Shown here: piece by piece, positions 51,681 through 60,796 of the stretch
How positions within the stretch are numbered: the first letter of the stretch is position 1
How the letters are laid out: each line of letters starts with the position of its first letter
DNA from: Bradyrhizobium iriomotense
GTDB lineage: Bacteria > Pseudomonadota > Alphaproteobacteria > Rhizobiales > Xanthobacteraceae
Direction of reading: 5' to 3'
Assembly: GCF_018130765.1 (NCBI RefSeq)
Contig: NZ_JAFCJZ010000029.1
Location: forward strand, 1-64,000
Length of the DNA: 64,000 nucleotides
Notes under the pieces: generated by a model
Told to the model about the DNA's origin: nothing
Seen by the model: the letters and a program-made list of their open reading frames with translations, nothing else
Database searches by the model: none
Program-made: the position numbers and the translations under genes

Positions 51681-52067
51681 TCAGTTCTGCTCCTTGAGAA
51701 AAGCGATGATGGCGGCGCGCGTCTCCGGTTTGGCTTGCCGGTACACCATGATCACGCCGGGAATGACGGCTTGCGGATTGGCCAGCCAGGCATCGAGCCG
51801 GGTCTCGTCCCAGCTGAAATCGGCCTTGGCGAGGCTATCCGAATAATGGAAGCCCTCGACCTTGCCGGCGGGTCGGCCCACGACCTTGACCAGGGGCGGG
51901 CCTTGCCGCATCGGCTCCGACAGGCTCAAGGTATGACAGACCGCGCATTGCTGCTTGAACAATGTGGCGCCATCCGGCGGCTTTGCGGCCGGCAACGGCA
52001 TCTGCGCATCGGCAACCCGCGCCACCAGCACCATCGCGGTGCACAATCCCAGCACGATCACGCGCAT
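51681..52067 (-). CDS. exported c-type cytochrome
   Basis: The 128-residue protein has a signal peptide (M-R-V-I-V-L-G-L to A-D-A-Q), one C-A-V-C-H haem site (Cys41, Cys44, His45) and a likely axial Met in P-G-V-I-M-V-Y near residue 108. It is the first gene of the operon with VOC, subunit 3 and GMC genes, and is the likely electron acceptor of the dehydrogenase. The ATG at 52067 starts the signal peptide; the open frame to 52208 is not used. Confidence 0.9.
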   Translation of the reverse strand: MRVIVLGLCTAMVLVARVADAQMPLPAAKPPDGATLFKQQCAVCHTLSLSEPMRQGPPLVKVVGRPAGKVEGFHYSDSLAKADFSWDETRLDAWLANPQAVIPGVIMVYRQAKPETRAAIIAFLKEQN

Positions 52068-52289
52068 TGCCAAGAATCCGCCATCTCCATCAACGTGCGC
52101 AAACACTAGGCGCGGCCAAACATGCGGTGGTAGTAGCGGGCTGTTTCGCTGCGCGCGTCGATGCTTGTGGCGTGTGGTGTTCCGCGCTGCCTTATATGCG
52201 GAGCACAATTCCGCGAAAGCGCCGCGAAAACCCTAAACGATCACCACACGACGCGGATTGCATCAGCACCGCGCCGTTCGAACTCTCTA

Positions 52290-52349
52290 CGCGATGAACC
52301 GGTCCGGTGCAGGCGAACGGCGCAGAAGGCAGCCGAACCGTTCATCGCG
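52290..52349 (+). promoter_or_regulatory. inverted repeat in leader of the 52371 gene
   Basis: cgcgatgaac (52290-52299) and gttcatcgcg (52340-52349) are perfect 10-bp inverted arms, extended inward by partly matching ggt/cgg pairs. It ends 22 bases before the ATG at 52371, so an mRNA hairpin would lie just ahead of the aggag at 52359-52363. It might be a thermosensor, an operator or only a stability element. The rest of 52068-52370 shows no gene. Confidence 0.5.
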
Positions 52350-52370
52350 AAAAAATCCAGGAGATAATGG

Positions 52371-52679
52371 ATGAAGTTGGTGAAGACCTCTGCAGTCGCA
52401 TGCGCTCTCGCGGCCCTCGTTGCGACGCCCGTTCTCGCGCAAGGGACGTCGTCCGGCGCCAGGCCTGGCGCCACCGTGCAAAGCAAGCCCATGCAGGGTA
52501 GCGCGTCAGGCAGCGAAGATGAGGATCTCGGTGCGCAGCAGGGGACTGCGGGCGAGAAAACCGGTATGAAGTCGAGCAAAGGAACGAAGGGCGCGGTCGG
52601 CACCACCGGTAGCGCCGCGCACAAGGGAACGGCCGACGATGCCGCGACTGGCGGCGCAGCCCCGTCCAAGCGTTACTAG
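52371..52679 (+). CDS. small exported protein of unknown function
   Basis: The 102-residue protein has a signal peptide (M-K-L-V-K-T-S-A-V-A to P-V-L-A-Q) and a mature part of Gly, Ser, Ala, Thr and Lys with no hydrophobic core, probably disordered. aggag lies seven bases before the ATG. No family is recognised. A strong terminator follows. Confidence 0.7.
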   Translation: MKLVKTSAVACALAALVATPVLAQGTSSGARPGATVQSKPMQGSASGSEDEDLGAQQGTAGEKTGMKSSKGTKGAVGTTGSAAHKGTADDAATGGAAPSKRY

Positions 52680-52696
52680 TCAGCGGGTGAAACGAC

Positions 52697-52729
52697 AAAA
52701 CTCCGGTCGCCTTGCGGCCGGAGTTTTTT
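52697..52729. terminator. bidirectional terminator between the exported-protein gene and arfB
   Basis: aaaactccgg-tcgc and gcggccggagttttt form a long stem (52697-52729) with T runs on both strands. It serves the convergent genes ending at 52679 and 52740. Confidence 0.9.
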
Positions 52730-52739
52730 GCCGCGCCTG

Positions 52740-53156
52740 TTAGTCGTCGAAGCGGCCGCCGCGTCCGGCCTTGACATCGCTGCGGCGCTTCTTGCCTTCG
52801 AGCCGGCGCTGCTTGGAGGCGTAGGTCGGCCGCGTCGCGCGGCGGGGCGTCGGCCGCACCATGGCCTCTTTGAGGATTTCCAGGAGGCGGTCGATGGCGT
52901 CCTGCCGGTTGCGCTCCTGGGTACGGAAGCGCTGGGCGTGGATCACGATGACGCCGTCCTTGGTCATGCGCTGGCCGGCGATGCGGGCGAGGCGTAGCGC
53001 CGCATCCTCGGGCAAGGTCAGTTTGCGCGTGTCGAAGCGCAGCTGGGCCGAGGTCGCGACCTTGTTGACGTTCTGCCCGCCCGGGCCGGAGGCGCGGACA
53101 AAGCCGATCTCGATGTCGTCCTCGTCGATGACGAGATCGCGGGATATCCGCAGCAT
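52740..53156 (-). CDS. arfB: peptidyl-tRNA hydrolase ArfB (YaeJ), ribosome rescue
   Basis: The 138-residue protein frees ribosomes stalled without a stop codon by hydrolysing peptidyl-tRNA. The G-P-G-G-Q-N-V-N-K motif (GGQ at residues 26-28) and a basic C-terminal tail (K-Q-R-R-L-E-G-K-K-R-R) that enters the mRNA channel are present. The ATG at 53156 gives the family start; an upstream in-frame ATG (53195) adds an unrelated leader. Confidence 0.93.
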   Translation of the reverse strand: MLRISRDLVIDEDDIEIGFVRASGPGGQNVNKVATSAQLRFDTRKLTLPEDAALRLARIAGQRMTKDGVIVIHAQRFRTQERNRQDAIDRLLEILKEAMVRPTPRRATRPTYASKQRRLEGKKRRSDVKAGRGGRFDD

Positions 53157-53228
53157 GATGGCACCATTCGTGATGCCCGGACATACCGCGGACATCAGCC
53201 TTCAGCAATGGCGCTCCCAGCGAAACGC

Positions 53229-53255
53229 AAATGGCCGGGGCGAGCCCGGCCATTT
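53229..53255 (-). terminator. terminator after the M16 peptidase genes
   Basis: The 11-bp stem aaatggccggg (53229-53239) and cccggccattt (53245-53255) lies downstream of the minus-strand gene ending at 53290. T-rich sequence follows on the minus strand. Confidence 0.82.
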
Positions 53256-53289
53256 CACGAAGCCTATAGAGCAGAGATCAGTTCGAACG

Positions 53290-54660
53290 CTAATTCGACT
53301 TGGGCGCCGTGGCCGCGGGTTGCGCGGCGGCCTGCGGGGCGCGGCCGACGACGACCGTCAGCAGGCCCTGGCCCCAGAGCCGCTTGGCGGCCGCCTTGGC
53401 ATCATCCAGCGTCACCGCATCGACGATGGCATTGCGCCTTTCGATATAGTCGATCGGCAGCTTGTCCTGCTGGTACTGCAGCAGCGCCTGCGCCAGCTTG
53501 GAGGAGGTGTCGAGCGCCAGCATCTGCGAACCCTTGAGGTAGGATTTGGCCTCGTCGAGCTCCTTCTGCGTCGGGCCCTCGTCGGCGATCCGGCGCACCT
53601 CCTTCTCGATGGCATCGATGGTGTCGCCGGCGCGGTCGGCGCGGGTGCCGGTATTGCCGATGAAGACCGCCGAATGCTCCATCCAGAGCAGGGATTCGAA
53701 CACGGAATAGGCCAGGCCACGCTTCTCGCGAACTTCGCGGTAGAGCCGCGAGGACAGTCCGCCGCCACCGAGGATGTGATTGACGACATAGGCCGCCATG
53801 AAGTTGGGGTCGCTGCGCTTCACGCCGGGGCCGCCGAAGGTGATCACGGTCTGCGGCACGTCGAGCGGCACGAAGGCGCGCTGCGGCGGCTTGGCTGCCT
53901 CGACGTCGGCGACCGGCGTGAGATTGGCCTTTGCGGGCAGGCTCCCAAAAGTGTGGTCGAGCAGCTTGCCGAGGGTCGCCGGATCGACGTCGCCGACGAC
54001 AGCGACTTTCAGCCCGTCCTTGGCGAGCACGCGGCCGACATAGTCCTTGAGGTCGGCGACCGTGATGGTCGGCACGCTGTCCAGCGTGCCGTTGCTCTGC
54101 CGGCCGTAAGGATGATCGCCGAAGGCGACCTCAAGGAACTTGCGGCTCGCGAGCGATGACGGATTGGTGGTCTCGCGGCGCAGGCCCGAGATCACCTGCG
54201 AGCGGATGCGCTCGACGTCGGCGGTGTCGAAATGCGGCGAGGTCAACGCCATGCGCAGCAGATCGAAGGCTTCGTCCTTGTTGTCGCGCAGCATGCGCAG
54301 GCTGCCGCGGAAGGTGTCGCGGCTGGCGCTGAAGGAGAGCTCGATGGCGCGGCGGTCGAGCCGCTCGTGGAAGGTCTTGGAGTCGAGATCGCCGGAGCCT
54401 TCATCGAGCAGGTCGCCGACCAGATTGGCGACGCCCGACTTGTCCTTGGGATCCTGGGACGAGCCGCCGGCAAAGGAATATTCCATGGCGATCAGCGGCA
54501 CCGTGGCGTCCTGCACGAACCAGGCCTCGATGCCGCCGGGCGAGACCAGCCGCTGGATCTTTGCGGCCGCCTGCGACGGCGAGATCGTGGCGAGCGCGAG
54601 CGCCGCGCCGGTGACGAAAGACAGCGCGAAGTGACGCGCGCGGAGGAAAGGATAGGTCAC
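53290..54660 (-). CDS. M16 peptidase family protein, inactive-subunit type
   Basis: The 456-residue protein has a signal peptide (L-R-A-R-H-F-A-L-S-F to S-Q-A-A-A) and the two-domain insulinase fold but no H-x-x-E-H zinc site. It does keep the C-terminal G-G-G-G-L-S-S-R-L-Y-R-E-V-R-E-K-R-G-L-A-Y loop with the substrate-binding Arg/Tyr. It should pair with the active subunit encoded just upstream. The start is GTG at 54660 and overlaps that gene by four bases (GTGA). Confidence 0.9.
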   Translation of the reverse strand: MTYPFLRARHFALSFVTGAALALATISPSQAAAKIQRLVSPGGIEAWFVQDATVPLIAMEYSFAGGSSQDPKDKSGVANLVGDLLDEGSGDLDSKTFHERLDRRAIELSFSASRDTFRGSLRMLRDNKDEAFDLLRMALTSPHFDTADVERIRSQVISGLRRETTNPSSLASRKFLEVAFGDHPYGRQSNGTLDSVPTITVADLKDYVGRVLAKDGLKVAVVGDVDPATLGKLLDHTFGSLPAKANLTPVADVEAAKPPQRAFVPLDVPQTVITFGGPGVKRSDPNFMAAYVVNHILGGGGLSSRLYREVREKRGLAYSVFESLLWMEHSAVFIGNTGTRADRAGDTIDAIEKEVRRIADEGPTQKELDEAKSYLKGSQMLALDTSSKLAQALLQYQQDKLPIDYIERRNAIVDAVTLDDAKAAAKRLWGQGLLTVVVGRAPQAAAQPAATAPKSN

Positions 54661-56048
54661 GAACGCTTCTCCTCGCGCTTGGCGGCTGCAGTGTCCTTGA
54701 TCAGGTAGCCCGTCACGGAGCGCTTCTTCTCGAGCCATTTCTGCGCGACGGCGCGCACCTGGTCGGCGGTGACGGCGCGAATGCGGTCGGGCCAGCTCCT
54801 GATGTCCTCGATCGACAGGCCCGTGGTCAGCGCGCCGCCATACCAACGCGCCAGTACGGCCTGATTGTCCTGGGCGTAGATCGCCTCGGCGATGAGCTGG
54901 GTCTTGACGCGCTCCAGATCCTCGGCGCGGATCGGGTTCTGCGCGATGTCGGCGATGACGCCGTCGATCACCTGCTCGACCTCGCTGAAGCTGACGCCGG
55001 GCTTCGGCGCGGCCGAGATCGCGAACTGGGTCGGGTCGAGCGAGATGCTCGAATAGCTGGCGCTGGCGGAGACCGCGAGCGGCTTGTCGACGACGAGCGC
55101 GCGGTAGAGATAGGAGTTGCTGCCGCTGCCCATCAGCTGCGCCAGCACGTCGAGGGCAGCGCTCTCGCCGGCTGCGGCCGTGGTTGCGGAGGGCGCCAGA
55201 TAGTAGCGGCGCAGGCTCGGCTGCTCGACGCGCGGGTCAGCCAGCGTGACGGTGCGCGGGGCGGCCGGCTCCGGCTCCTGCGGGCGGACGCGGCGCGCCG
55301 GGATCGCGGGCTGCGCCGGGATGGAGCCGAAATTACGCTCGACCAGCGGGCGGATGTCGGCGGCCTCGACGTCGCCGGCGATCACCAGGATCGCGTTGTT
55401 CGGCGCGTAGAAGCGGCGGTAGAAGGCCAGCGCATCCTCGCGATCGAGCTTCTCGATCTCCTGGTGCCATCCGATCACCGGCCGGCCATAGGGATGGTTG
55501 AGATAGAGCGCGGCCATGATCTGCTCGCTGAGCCGCGCCTCGGGATTGTTGGCGACGCGCATATTGTACTCTTCGAGCACGACGTCCCGTTCGGGCAGCA
55601 CGTTCTCGTCCTTGAGGATCAGGCCGGTCATGCGATCGGCCTCGAACTCCATCATGGTCGGCAGCTGCTCTTTCGGCACGCGCTGGTAGTAGTTGGTGTA
55701 GTCGACCGAGGTCGAGGCGTTCTCGTTGCCGCCGACGCGAAGCACGGTCTGGGAAAATTCGCCGACCGGATGCTTCGAGGTCCCCTTGAACATCAGATGC
55801 TCGAGGAAATGCGCGAGCCCGGATTTGCCCGGCGTCTCGTCGGCCGAGCCGACCTTGTACCAGATCATCTCCGTGACCACGGGCGTGCGGTGATCGGGGA
55901 TCACGACGACCTGGAGGCCGTTGGGAAGCGTGAAGCTGGCGGGTGGTGCCGATGTCACCGTGGTCTGGGCAACGGCGGCGCCGGCCGACAGGACACTGGT
56001 CAAAAGCAGCGCGGCAAGGAGGCAGGCAGCCGATCGGTTAGCGGACAT
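54657..56048 (-). CDS. M16 zinc peptidase, active subunit
   Basis: The 463-residue exported protease has a signal peptide (M-S-A-N-R-S-A-A-C-L-L to A-V-A-Q) and the inverted zinc motif H-F-L-E-H at residues 80-84, with the downstream Glu in V-L-E-E-Y-N-M. It likely acts as a heterodimer with the next gene in the periplasm. The ATG at 56048 is preferred to the adjacent ATG at 56051 because AAGGA then sits five bases upstream. Confidence 0.92.
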   Translation of the reverse strand: MSANRSAACLLAALLLTSVLSAGAAVAQTTVTSAPPASFTLPNGLQVVVIPDHRTPVVTEMIWYKVGSADETPGKSGLAHFLEHLMFKGTSKHPVGEFSQTVLRVGGNENASTSVDYTNYYQRVPKEQLPTMMEFEADRMTGLILKDENVLPERDVVLEEYNMRVANNPEARLSEQIMAALYLNHPYGRPVIGWHQEIEKLDREDALAFYRRFYAPNNAILVIAGDVEAADIRPLVERNFGSIPAQPAIPARRVRPQEPEPAAPRTVTLADPRVEQPSLRRYYLAPSATTAAAGESAALDVLAQLMGSGSNSYLYRALVVDKPLAVSASASYSSISLDPTQFAISAAPKPGVSFSEVEQVIDGVIADIAQNPIRAEDLERVKTQLIAEAIYAQDNQAVLARWYGGALTTGLSIEDIRSWPDRIRAVTADQVRAVAQKWLEKKRSVTGYLIKDTAAAKREEKRS

Positions 56049-56253
56049 CATGATCCTTATGACAGGCCGAGCCCGGATGTCCGGCTCGGAAGGCACGGCA
56101 TGGTATACCGTGCGGCTGAGGCTTCGCGTCACGAAGCAGAGAACTCAACGCTTAGGCAAGTTACTGATAAGCAATTTATAGACCGCGTCCGGCGTGCAGC
56201 AGCCGCCGGTGCCAGGTTGGCGTCTATCGGGATGTCACGACGGACGAGGAACG

Positions 56254-56982
56254 CTATTGTTCCTTGTCCTTGCCCGACATGATGTCGAAATAGGTCCGCC
56301 GCGACTTGTCCGGCCCGGCGCCATAGGCGTAGTTCGGCGACGGCGTCTGGTAGCCCGGCGGCGGCTCGACCAGCGACTGACGCGGCGGCTCCGACTCGAA
56401 CTTCTTTTCTTCGGAGCCGTTGCCGCCCTTCATCATGTTCCACAGACCACCGGAGAAACCGAGCTGGGCGGGGCTGAGCGAGGGGTTGCCGTTGGTGCCC
56501 GGCTGGATCGGGTCATTGCTCGTGCGTTCCGGGGCGGCGACCTGGCCGGCCTTCATCTCGGCGGGCGTCAGCGGCCGGGCCGCCTGCCAGCTCTCCGTCG
56601 CCTTGACGGCCTTTTTCCGCTGGGCGATCGCTTCCTTGCGGCGCTTCTCGTCGGGGTCCTTCGGCCAGTTCGGCGCGTTCTTGGCTTCGGTCCCGGCGGG
56701 CGGCGGCAGGTCGAGCTTGGGCGGCACCACCAGCGGGGAGCGCTCGCGGTACTCGATACCCTTCTTCTCCATGCTCTTGGCGCCGATGCCGGACATCAGG
56801 TTATCGATGAGCTTCTCTTCGAAGGTCATGTCGTCGTCATCGTCGCCGTCGTCGCCGGCGCGGGCCGCGCCTGCCGCCATGACGAGACCGATGCCGAGCG
56901 CGACGGCGGACAATTTCAATGCCTGCCAGAACCCCGACCGGGGATCTCGAACCATCGAACCGCTGGTCTTCGAGCTGCGCAT
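56254..56982 (-). CDS. exported protein of unknown function
   Basis: The 242-residue protein has an N-terminal basic region, a signal-like hydrophobic segment (about 25-45, L-K-L-S-A-V-A-L-G-I-G-L-V-M to A-R-A-G-D-D) and a strongly acidic patch D-D-G-D-D-D-D-D-M after it. The rest is Lys/Pro/Glu-rich and looks disordered, with a few conserved-looking segments (T-F-E-E-K-L-I-D-N-L-M, L-N-F-S-G-G-L-W). It lies between lspA and the M16 pair on the same strand. No family is recognised. Confidence 0.7.
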   Translation of the reverse strand: MRSSKTSGSMVRDPRSGFWQALKLSAVALGIGLVMAAGAARAGDDGDDDDDMTFEEKLIDNLMSGIGAKSMEKKGIEYRERSPLVVPPKLDLPPPAGTEAKNAPNWPKDPDEKRRKEAIAQRKKAVKATESWQAARPLTPAEMKAGQVAAPERTSNDPIQPGTNGNPSLSPAQLGFSGGLWNMMKGGNGSEEKKFESEPPRQSLVEPPPGYQTPSPNYAYGAGPDKSRRTYFDIMSGKDKEQ

Positions 56983-57078
56983 CACTGTACCTGTTCCAAA
57001 TTGTGGCAGTTTGCCGCTCGCACGCGGCTTAAACCCTCGCAAAAGCAAGGTTCCACCTGCCGGTCGTATCGGCCGGGA

Positions 57079-57573
57079 TCAGGGCGCTTTTGCGGCGGGT
57101 ACCCCCAGGAAGGAATCATACAATAGCCCCGCCACCCCAGCAACGATGGCCACGTCCGCGAGGTTAAACACGTACCAATTATAGGTATTTCCGCCGATAT
57201 CGATGTGAAACAGGGCGAAATCGACCACCGCGCCATAGGCCAGGCGGTCGATGCCGTTACCGATAGCGCCCCCGATGATCAGACCGAGCGCGATCGTGGC
57301 GAGCAGGGTGTGCGAGCGGGCCATCCAGATCGCCAGCGCGACCACCGCAACGGCCTTGACCGCCATCAGCGCGATCTGCGCCGCCTGGCCGTCGTTCTGG
57401 AGCCAGCCGAAGCTGATGCCGATGTTCCAGGCCAGCACGAGGTCGAAGAACGGCGTGACCTTCACCACGCCGCGACGGGCGAGGTCGAATCCGTTCAACA
57501 GCCAGAGTTTTGAGGCCTGGTCGAGGATGACCGTGACCACGGCCGCGAGGATGCCGGCGCGGAGCGGGGTCAT
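57079..57573 (-). CDS. lspA: lipoprotein signal peptidase LspA
   Basis: The 164-residue inner-membrane aspartyl protease cleaves prolipoprotein signal peptides. Four hydrophobic segments are visible, with catalytic Asp109 in N-G-I-D-R and Asp140 in F-N-L-A-D, and the conserved L-D-Q-x-S-K near residue 17. It follows ileS by ten bases, as in the classic ribF-ileS-lspA order. Confidence 0.96.
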   Translation of the reverse strand: MTPLRAGILAAVVTVILDQASKLWLLNGFDLARRGVVKVTPFFDLVLAWNIGISFGWLQNDGQAAQIALMAVKAVAVVALAIWMARSHTLLATIALGLIIGGAIGNGIDRLAYGAVVDFALFHIDIGGNTYNWYVFNLADVAIVAGVAGLLYDSFLGVPAAKAP

Positions 57574-57583
57574 GGCTGGCCGA

Positions 57584-60500
57584 TCAGACGCTCACGCCCA
57601 GCGCCTTCCACTCGCGCAGCGCCTTCGCGTCGCGCGGGGTGACGTCGGGATATTCGGGGTCTTCGCCGACCGTCGGCGAGATTTTCCAGGAGCGGGCGCA
57701 TTTGGTGCCGACGGCCTTCTCGACCACGACGGCAACGCCGGGCACGGCATCGAGACGGAACGCCGAAGCCGGCGCCTCGCCCTCACGCACCTCGTAATTC
57801 GAGGTGATGCAGATTTCGGCGAGGTCGGTGTCGAACAGCGTCATCAGCACGTTCCGGTCGGCGACATAGATCACCGGCGAAGCCTCGAGCGAGGAGCCGA
57901 TGTTCTTGGCGGCGCGTTCGAGCTCGAGCGCGCCGGTGACGACGCGGCGGACGTCGCGGATCATCTCCCATTTCGCGGCGAGCTTGTCGTCGAGGAATGC
58001 GTCCATTGCACCGGGGAACACCGTGAGATGGACTGACGGTTCGGCCTGCGGCCTGTACATCCGCCAGGCCTCCTCGGCGGTGAAGCTCAGAATCGGAGCG
58101 AGCCACTTCAGGACGGACTCGCACAACAGATCGATCGTCGTCAGCGCCGCCCTGCGCGCTGGCGAGGACGGCGGATCGCAATACAGGGTGTCCTTGCGGA
58201 TGTCGAAGTAGAAGGCCGACAGCTCGCTGTTCAGGAAAGCGGAGAGCGTGGCGACGACGGTCTTGTAGTCGAACACGGTGTAAGCCGAACGAATGACGGC
58301 GGCCCGCTTTGCAAGCTCGTGCAGCATCAGCCGTTCGAGCTCGGGCATCTCGGCATGAGCGACCTTCTCGCTCGCCTTGAAGTGATGCAGCGTTCCGAGC
58401 ATCCAGCGGACCGTGTTGCGCAGCTTGCGATAGGTCTCGATCGTGTTCTTCAGGATCTCCGGGCCGATGCGCTGGTCGTCGGCATAGTCGGTGGCGCAGA
58501 CCCAGAGGCGCAGGATGTCCGCGCCCGAATCCTTGATCACCTTCTGCGGCTCGACGGTGTTGCCGATCGACTTCGACATCTTGCGGCCGTTCTCGTCGAG
58601 CGTGAAGCCGTGGGTGAGCACGATGTCGTAGGGCGCGCGGCCGCGCGTGCCGGCGCTTTCCAGCAGCGAGGAATGAAACCAGCCGCGATGCTGGTCGCTG
58701 CCTTCCAGATACATCACGGTGTCGTTGCCGCCGTCGACCTTGCGGACGATGTTGCCGAGCTGCGGGAAGTTCTGGCGATCCTCGAGCACGAAGGCGTGCG
58801 TGGAGCCGGAATCGAACCAGACGTCGCAGATGTCGTCGACCTTCTTCCAGTCCTCACTCGCGCGCGAGCCAAGGAAGCGCTCGCGGGCGCCGTCCATGTA
58901 CCAGGCGTCCGCGCCTTCCTCCATGAAGGCTTCGGTGATGCGCTGGTTGACGATCTCGTCCTGCAGGATCTCGGCCGAGCCGTCTGCCTTTTCGCGCACG
59001 AACACGGCGATCGGCACGCCCCAGGCGCGCTGGCGCGAGATCACCCAATCCGGGCGATTGGCGATCATGCCGTTGATGCGGTTCTCGCCCGACGGCGGCA
59101 CCCATTGCGTGACCGAGATCGCATGCAGCGCGCGGGCGCGCAGCGTGTCGCCCTTCTTCGCATGGCCGTCCTCGCTGATGTCCTTGTCCATCGCGATGAA
59201 CCATTGCGGCGTGTTGCGGAAGATCACCGGTTTCTTCGAGCGCCACGAATGCGGGTATTGGTGCTTGAGCCGGCCGCGCGCGAGCAGCTTGCCGCCCTCG
59301 ATCAGCGCCTTGATCACGGCCTCGTTGGCATCGCCCTTCTCGCCCTTGTCGTTGAGCACGCGCTTGCCGGTGAAGCCGGGGGCCTGTGCGGTATAGGCGC
59401 CGTTCTCGTCGACGGTGTAGGGGATCGCGGTCGAGATGCCGCGCGCATCGAGCTCGCGGGTGTTGGCCATCCAGACGTCGAAGTCCTCGCGGCCATGGCT
59501 CGGCGCGGTGTGCACGAAGCCGGTGCCGGTATCGTCGGTGACATGTTCGCCGGCGAGCAGCGGCACGATGAACTCGTAACCGCCGCCGAGGCCACGCAAG
59601 GGGTGGGCGCATTCGACGGCATCCAGCGTGTCGCCGGGAATGTCGCGCACCTTCTCGTAAGCCGTGACGCGCGCCTGCTTGAACACGTCTGCCGCCAGCG
59701 CCTCGGCCAGGATCAGGAGATCGCCGTTCCTGGCCCAGTTGTCCGCGGGCGCATCCGTCACCTTGTAGAGGCCGTAGGCGATCTTCGGCGAGAACGAGAT
59801 GGCGCGGTTGCCCGGCAGCGTCCAGGGCGTGGTGGTCCAGATCACGACGCTGGCGGAAGCCAGCACGCCATGCGCGGGCGAGGTGACCGGGAATTTCACC
59901 CAGACCATGTCGCTTGTGTAGTCCTCGTACTCGACCTCGGCCTCGGCCAGCGCGGTCTTCTCGACCACGCTCCACATCACCGGCTTGGAGCCGCGATAGA
60001 GCGTGCCGTTGGCGGCGAACTTCATCAGCTCGCGCGCGATCTGCGCTTCGGCCGGATAGGTCATCGTCTGGTAGGGATGATCCCAGTCGCCGATGATGCC
60101 GAGCCGCTTGAATTCCTCGCGCTGCACGTTGATCCAGTGCGTCGCATAGGCGCGGCACTCCTTTCGGAAGGCCACCATCGCGGTGGAGTCGCGGAAATCG
60201 GGCTTCTGCTTGCCCTTCTTGCGGTAGTTCTCCTCCTCGATCTTCCATTCGATCGGCAGGCCGTGGCAGTCCCAGCCCGGCACATAGTTGGAGTCGAAAC
60301 CGAGCATCTGCTGGCTCTTGGTCACGACGTCCTTGAGGATCTTGTTCAGCGCATGCCCGATATGGATGTTGCCGTTGGCGTAGGGCGGGCCGTCATGCAG
60401 CACGAATTTGGCGCGGCCTTCGGCTTCCTTGCGCAGCTTGTCGTAGAGGCCGATGTCGTTCCAGTATTTCAGGATCTCCGGCTCGCGCTGCGGCAGGCCG

Positions 60501-60592
60501 GCGCGCATCGGGAATTCGGTCTGCGGCAGGAACAGGGTTTTGGAATAGTCGTTGACTTCAGACTTTTGGGACTTCTGCGGCTTTTCGGACAT
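57584..60592 (-). CDS. ileS: isoleucyl-tRNA synthetase IleS
   Basis: The 1002-residue class I synthetase has H-I-G-H at residues 77-80, a CP1 editing domain in the middle and K-M-S-K-S near 667-671. The C-terminus carries K-C-A-R-S-W-K-I but lacks the second Cys of the usual CxxC pair and the later CxxC, so the zinc ribbon appears degenerate. It is the second gene of a ribF-ileS-lspA operon; the preceding 204 bp could hold a separate promoter. Confidence 0.97.
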   Translation of the reverse strand: MSEKPQKSQKSEVNDYSKTLFLPQTEFPMRAGLPQREPEILKYWNDIGLYDKLRKEAEGRAKFVLHDGPPYANGNIHIGHALNKILKDVVTKSQQMLGFDSNYVPGWDCHGLPIEWKIEEENYRKKGKQKPDFRDSTAMVAFRKECRAYATHWINVQREEFKRLGIIGDWDHPYQTMTYPAEAQIARELMKFAANGTLYRGSKPVMWSVVEKTALAEAEVEYEDYTSDMVWVKFPVTSPAHGVLASASVVIWTTTPWTLPGNRAISFSPKIAYGLYKVTDAPADNWARNGDLLILAEALAADVFKQARVTAYEKVRDIPGDTLDAVECAHPLRGLGGGYEFIVPLLAGEHVTDDTGTGFVHTAPSHGREDFDVWMANTRELDARGISTAIPYTVDENGAYTAQAPGFTGKRVLNDKGEKGDANEAVIKALIEGGKLLARGRLKHQYPHSWRSKKPVIFRNTPQWFIAMDKDISEDGHAKKGDTLRARALHAISVTQWVPPSGENRINGMIANRPDWVISRQRAWGVPIAVFVREKADGSAEILQDEIVNQRITEAFMEEGADAWYMDGARERFLGSRASEDWKKVDDICDVWFDSGSTHAFVLEDRQNFPQLGNIVRKVDGGNDTVMYLEGSDQHRGWFHSSLLESAGTRGRAPYDIVLTHGFTLDENGRKMSKSIGNTVEPQKVIKDSGADILRLWVCATDYADDQRIGPEILKNTIETYRKLRNTVRWMLGTLHHFKASEKVAHAEMPELERLMLHELAKRAAVIRSAYTVFDYKTVVATLSAFLNSELSAFYFDIRKDTLYCDPPSSPARRAALTTIDLLCESVLKWLAPILSFTAEEAWRMYRPQAEPSVHLTVFPGAMDAFLDDKLAAKWEMIRDVRRVVTGALELERAAKNIGSSLEASPVIYVADRNVLMTLFDTDLAEICITSNYEVREGEAPASAFRLDAVPGVAVVVEKAVGTKCARSWKISPTVGEDPEYPDVTPRDAKALREWKALGVSV

Positions 60593-60796
60593 GAGGATGA
60601 CTGGCTCGGAAGGGCGCGGGAACGGATGGCGACATGGAATCGCGGGGGTGAAACGACAAAATCCCGGTCTTGCGCCGAGCCAAAAGCTCAGGCGGAAGCC
60701 GGGCCGCTAATCCCTATGATGCGCCGCGCAAACATGGGCTCTCCATAGCAGCCGGGCGGAGGAAGCGCAAAGGTCCGGCAGAGGCGGTTTTCGGCC

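Noticed and set aside
60655..60710. Hairpin-rich leader upstream of ileS as a T-box or riboswitch
   Set aside because: The pairing is imperfect, T-boxes are not expected for ileS in alphaproteobacteria, and no specifier loop or antiterminator motif could be found.
58319..60748. 809-residue open frame opposite ileS, and similar long frames opposite groEL (11597-13300), the rluB-like gene (43884-46010) and the ABC transporter (5688-7571)
   Set aside because: They lie exactly antisense to well-supported genes, have Arg/Gly/Ala/Asp-rich shadow composition typical of GC-rich DNA and no protein-like domains.
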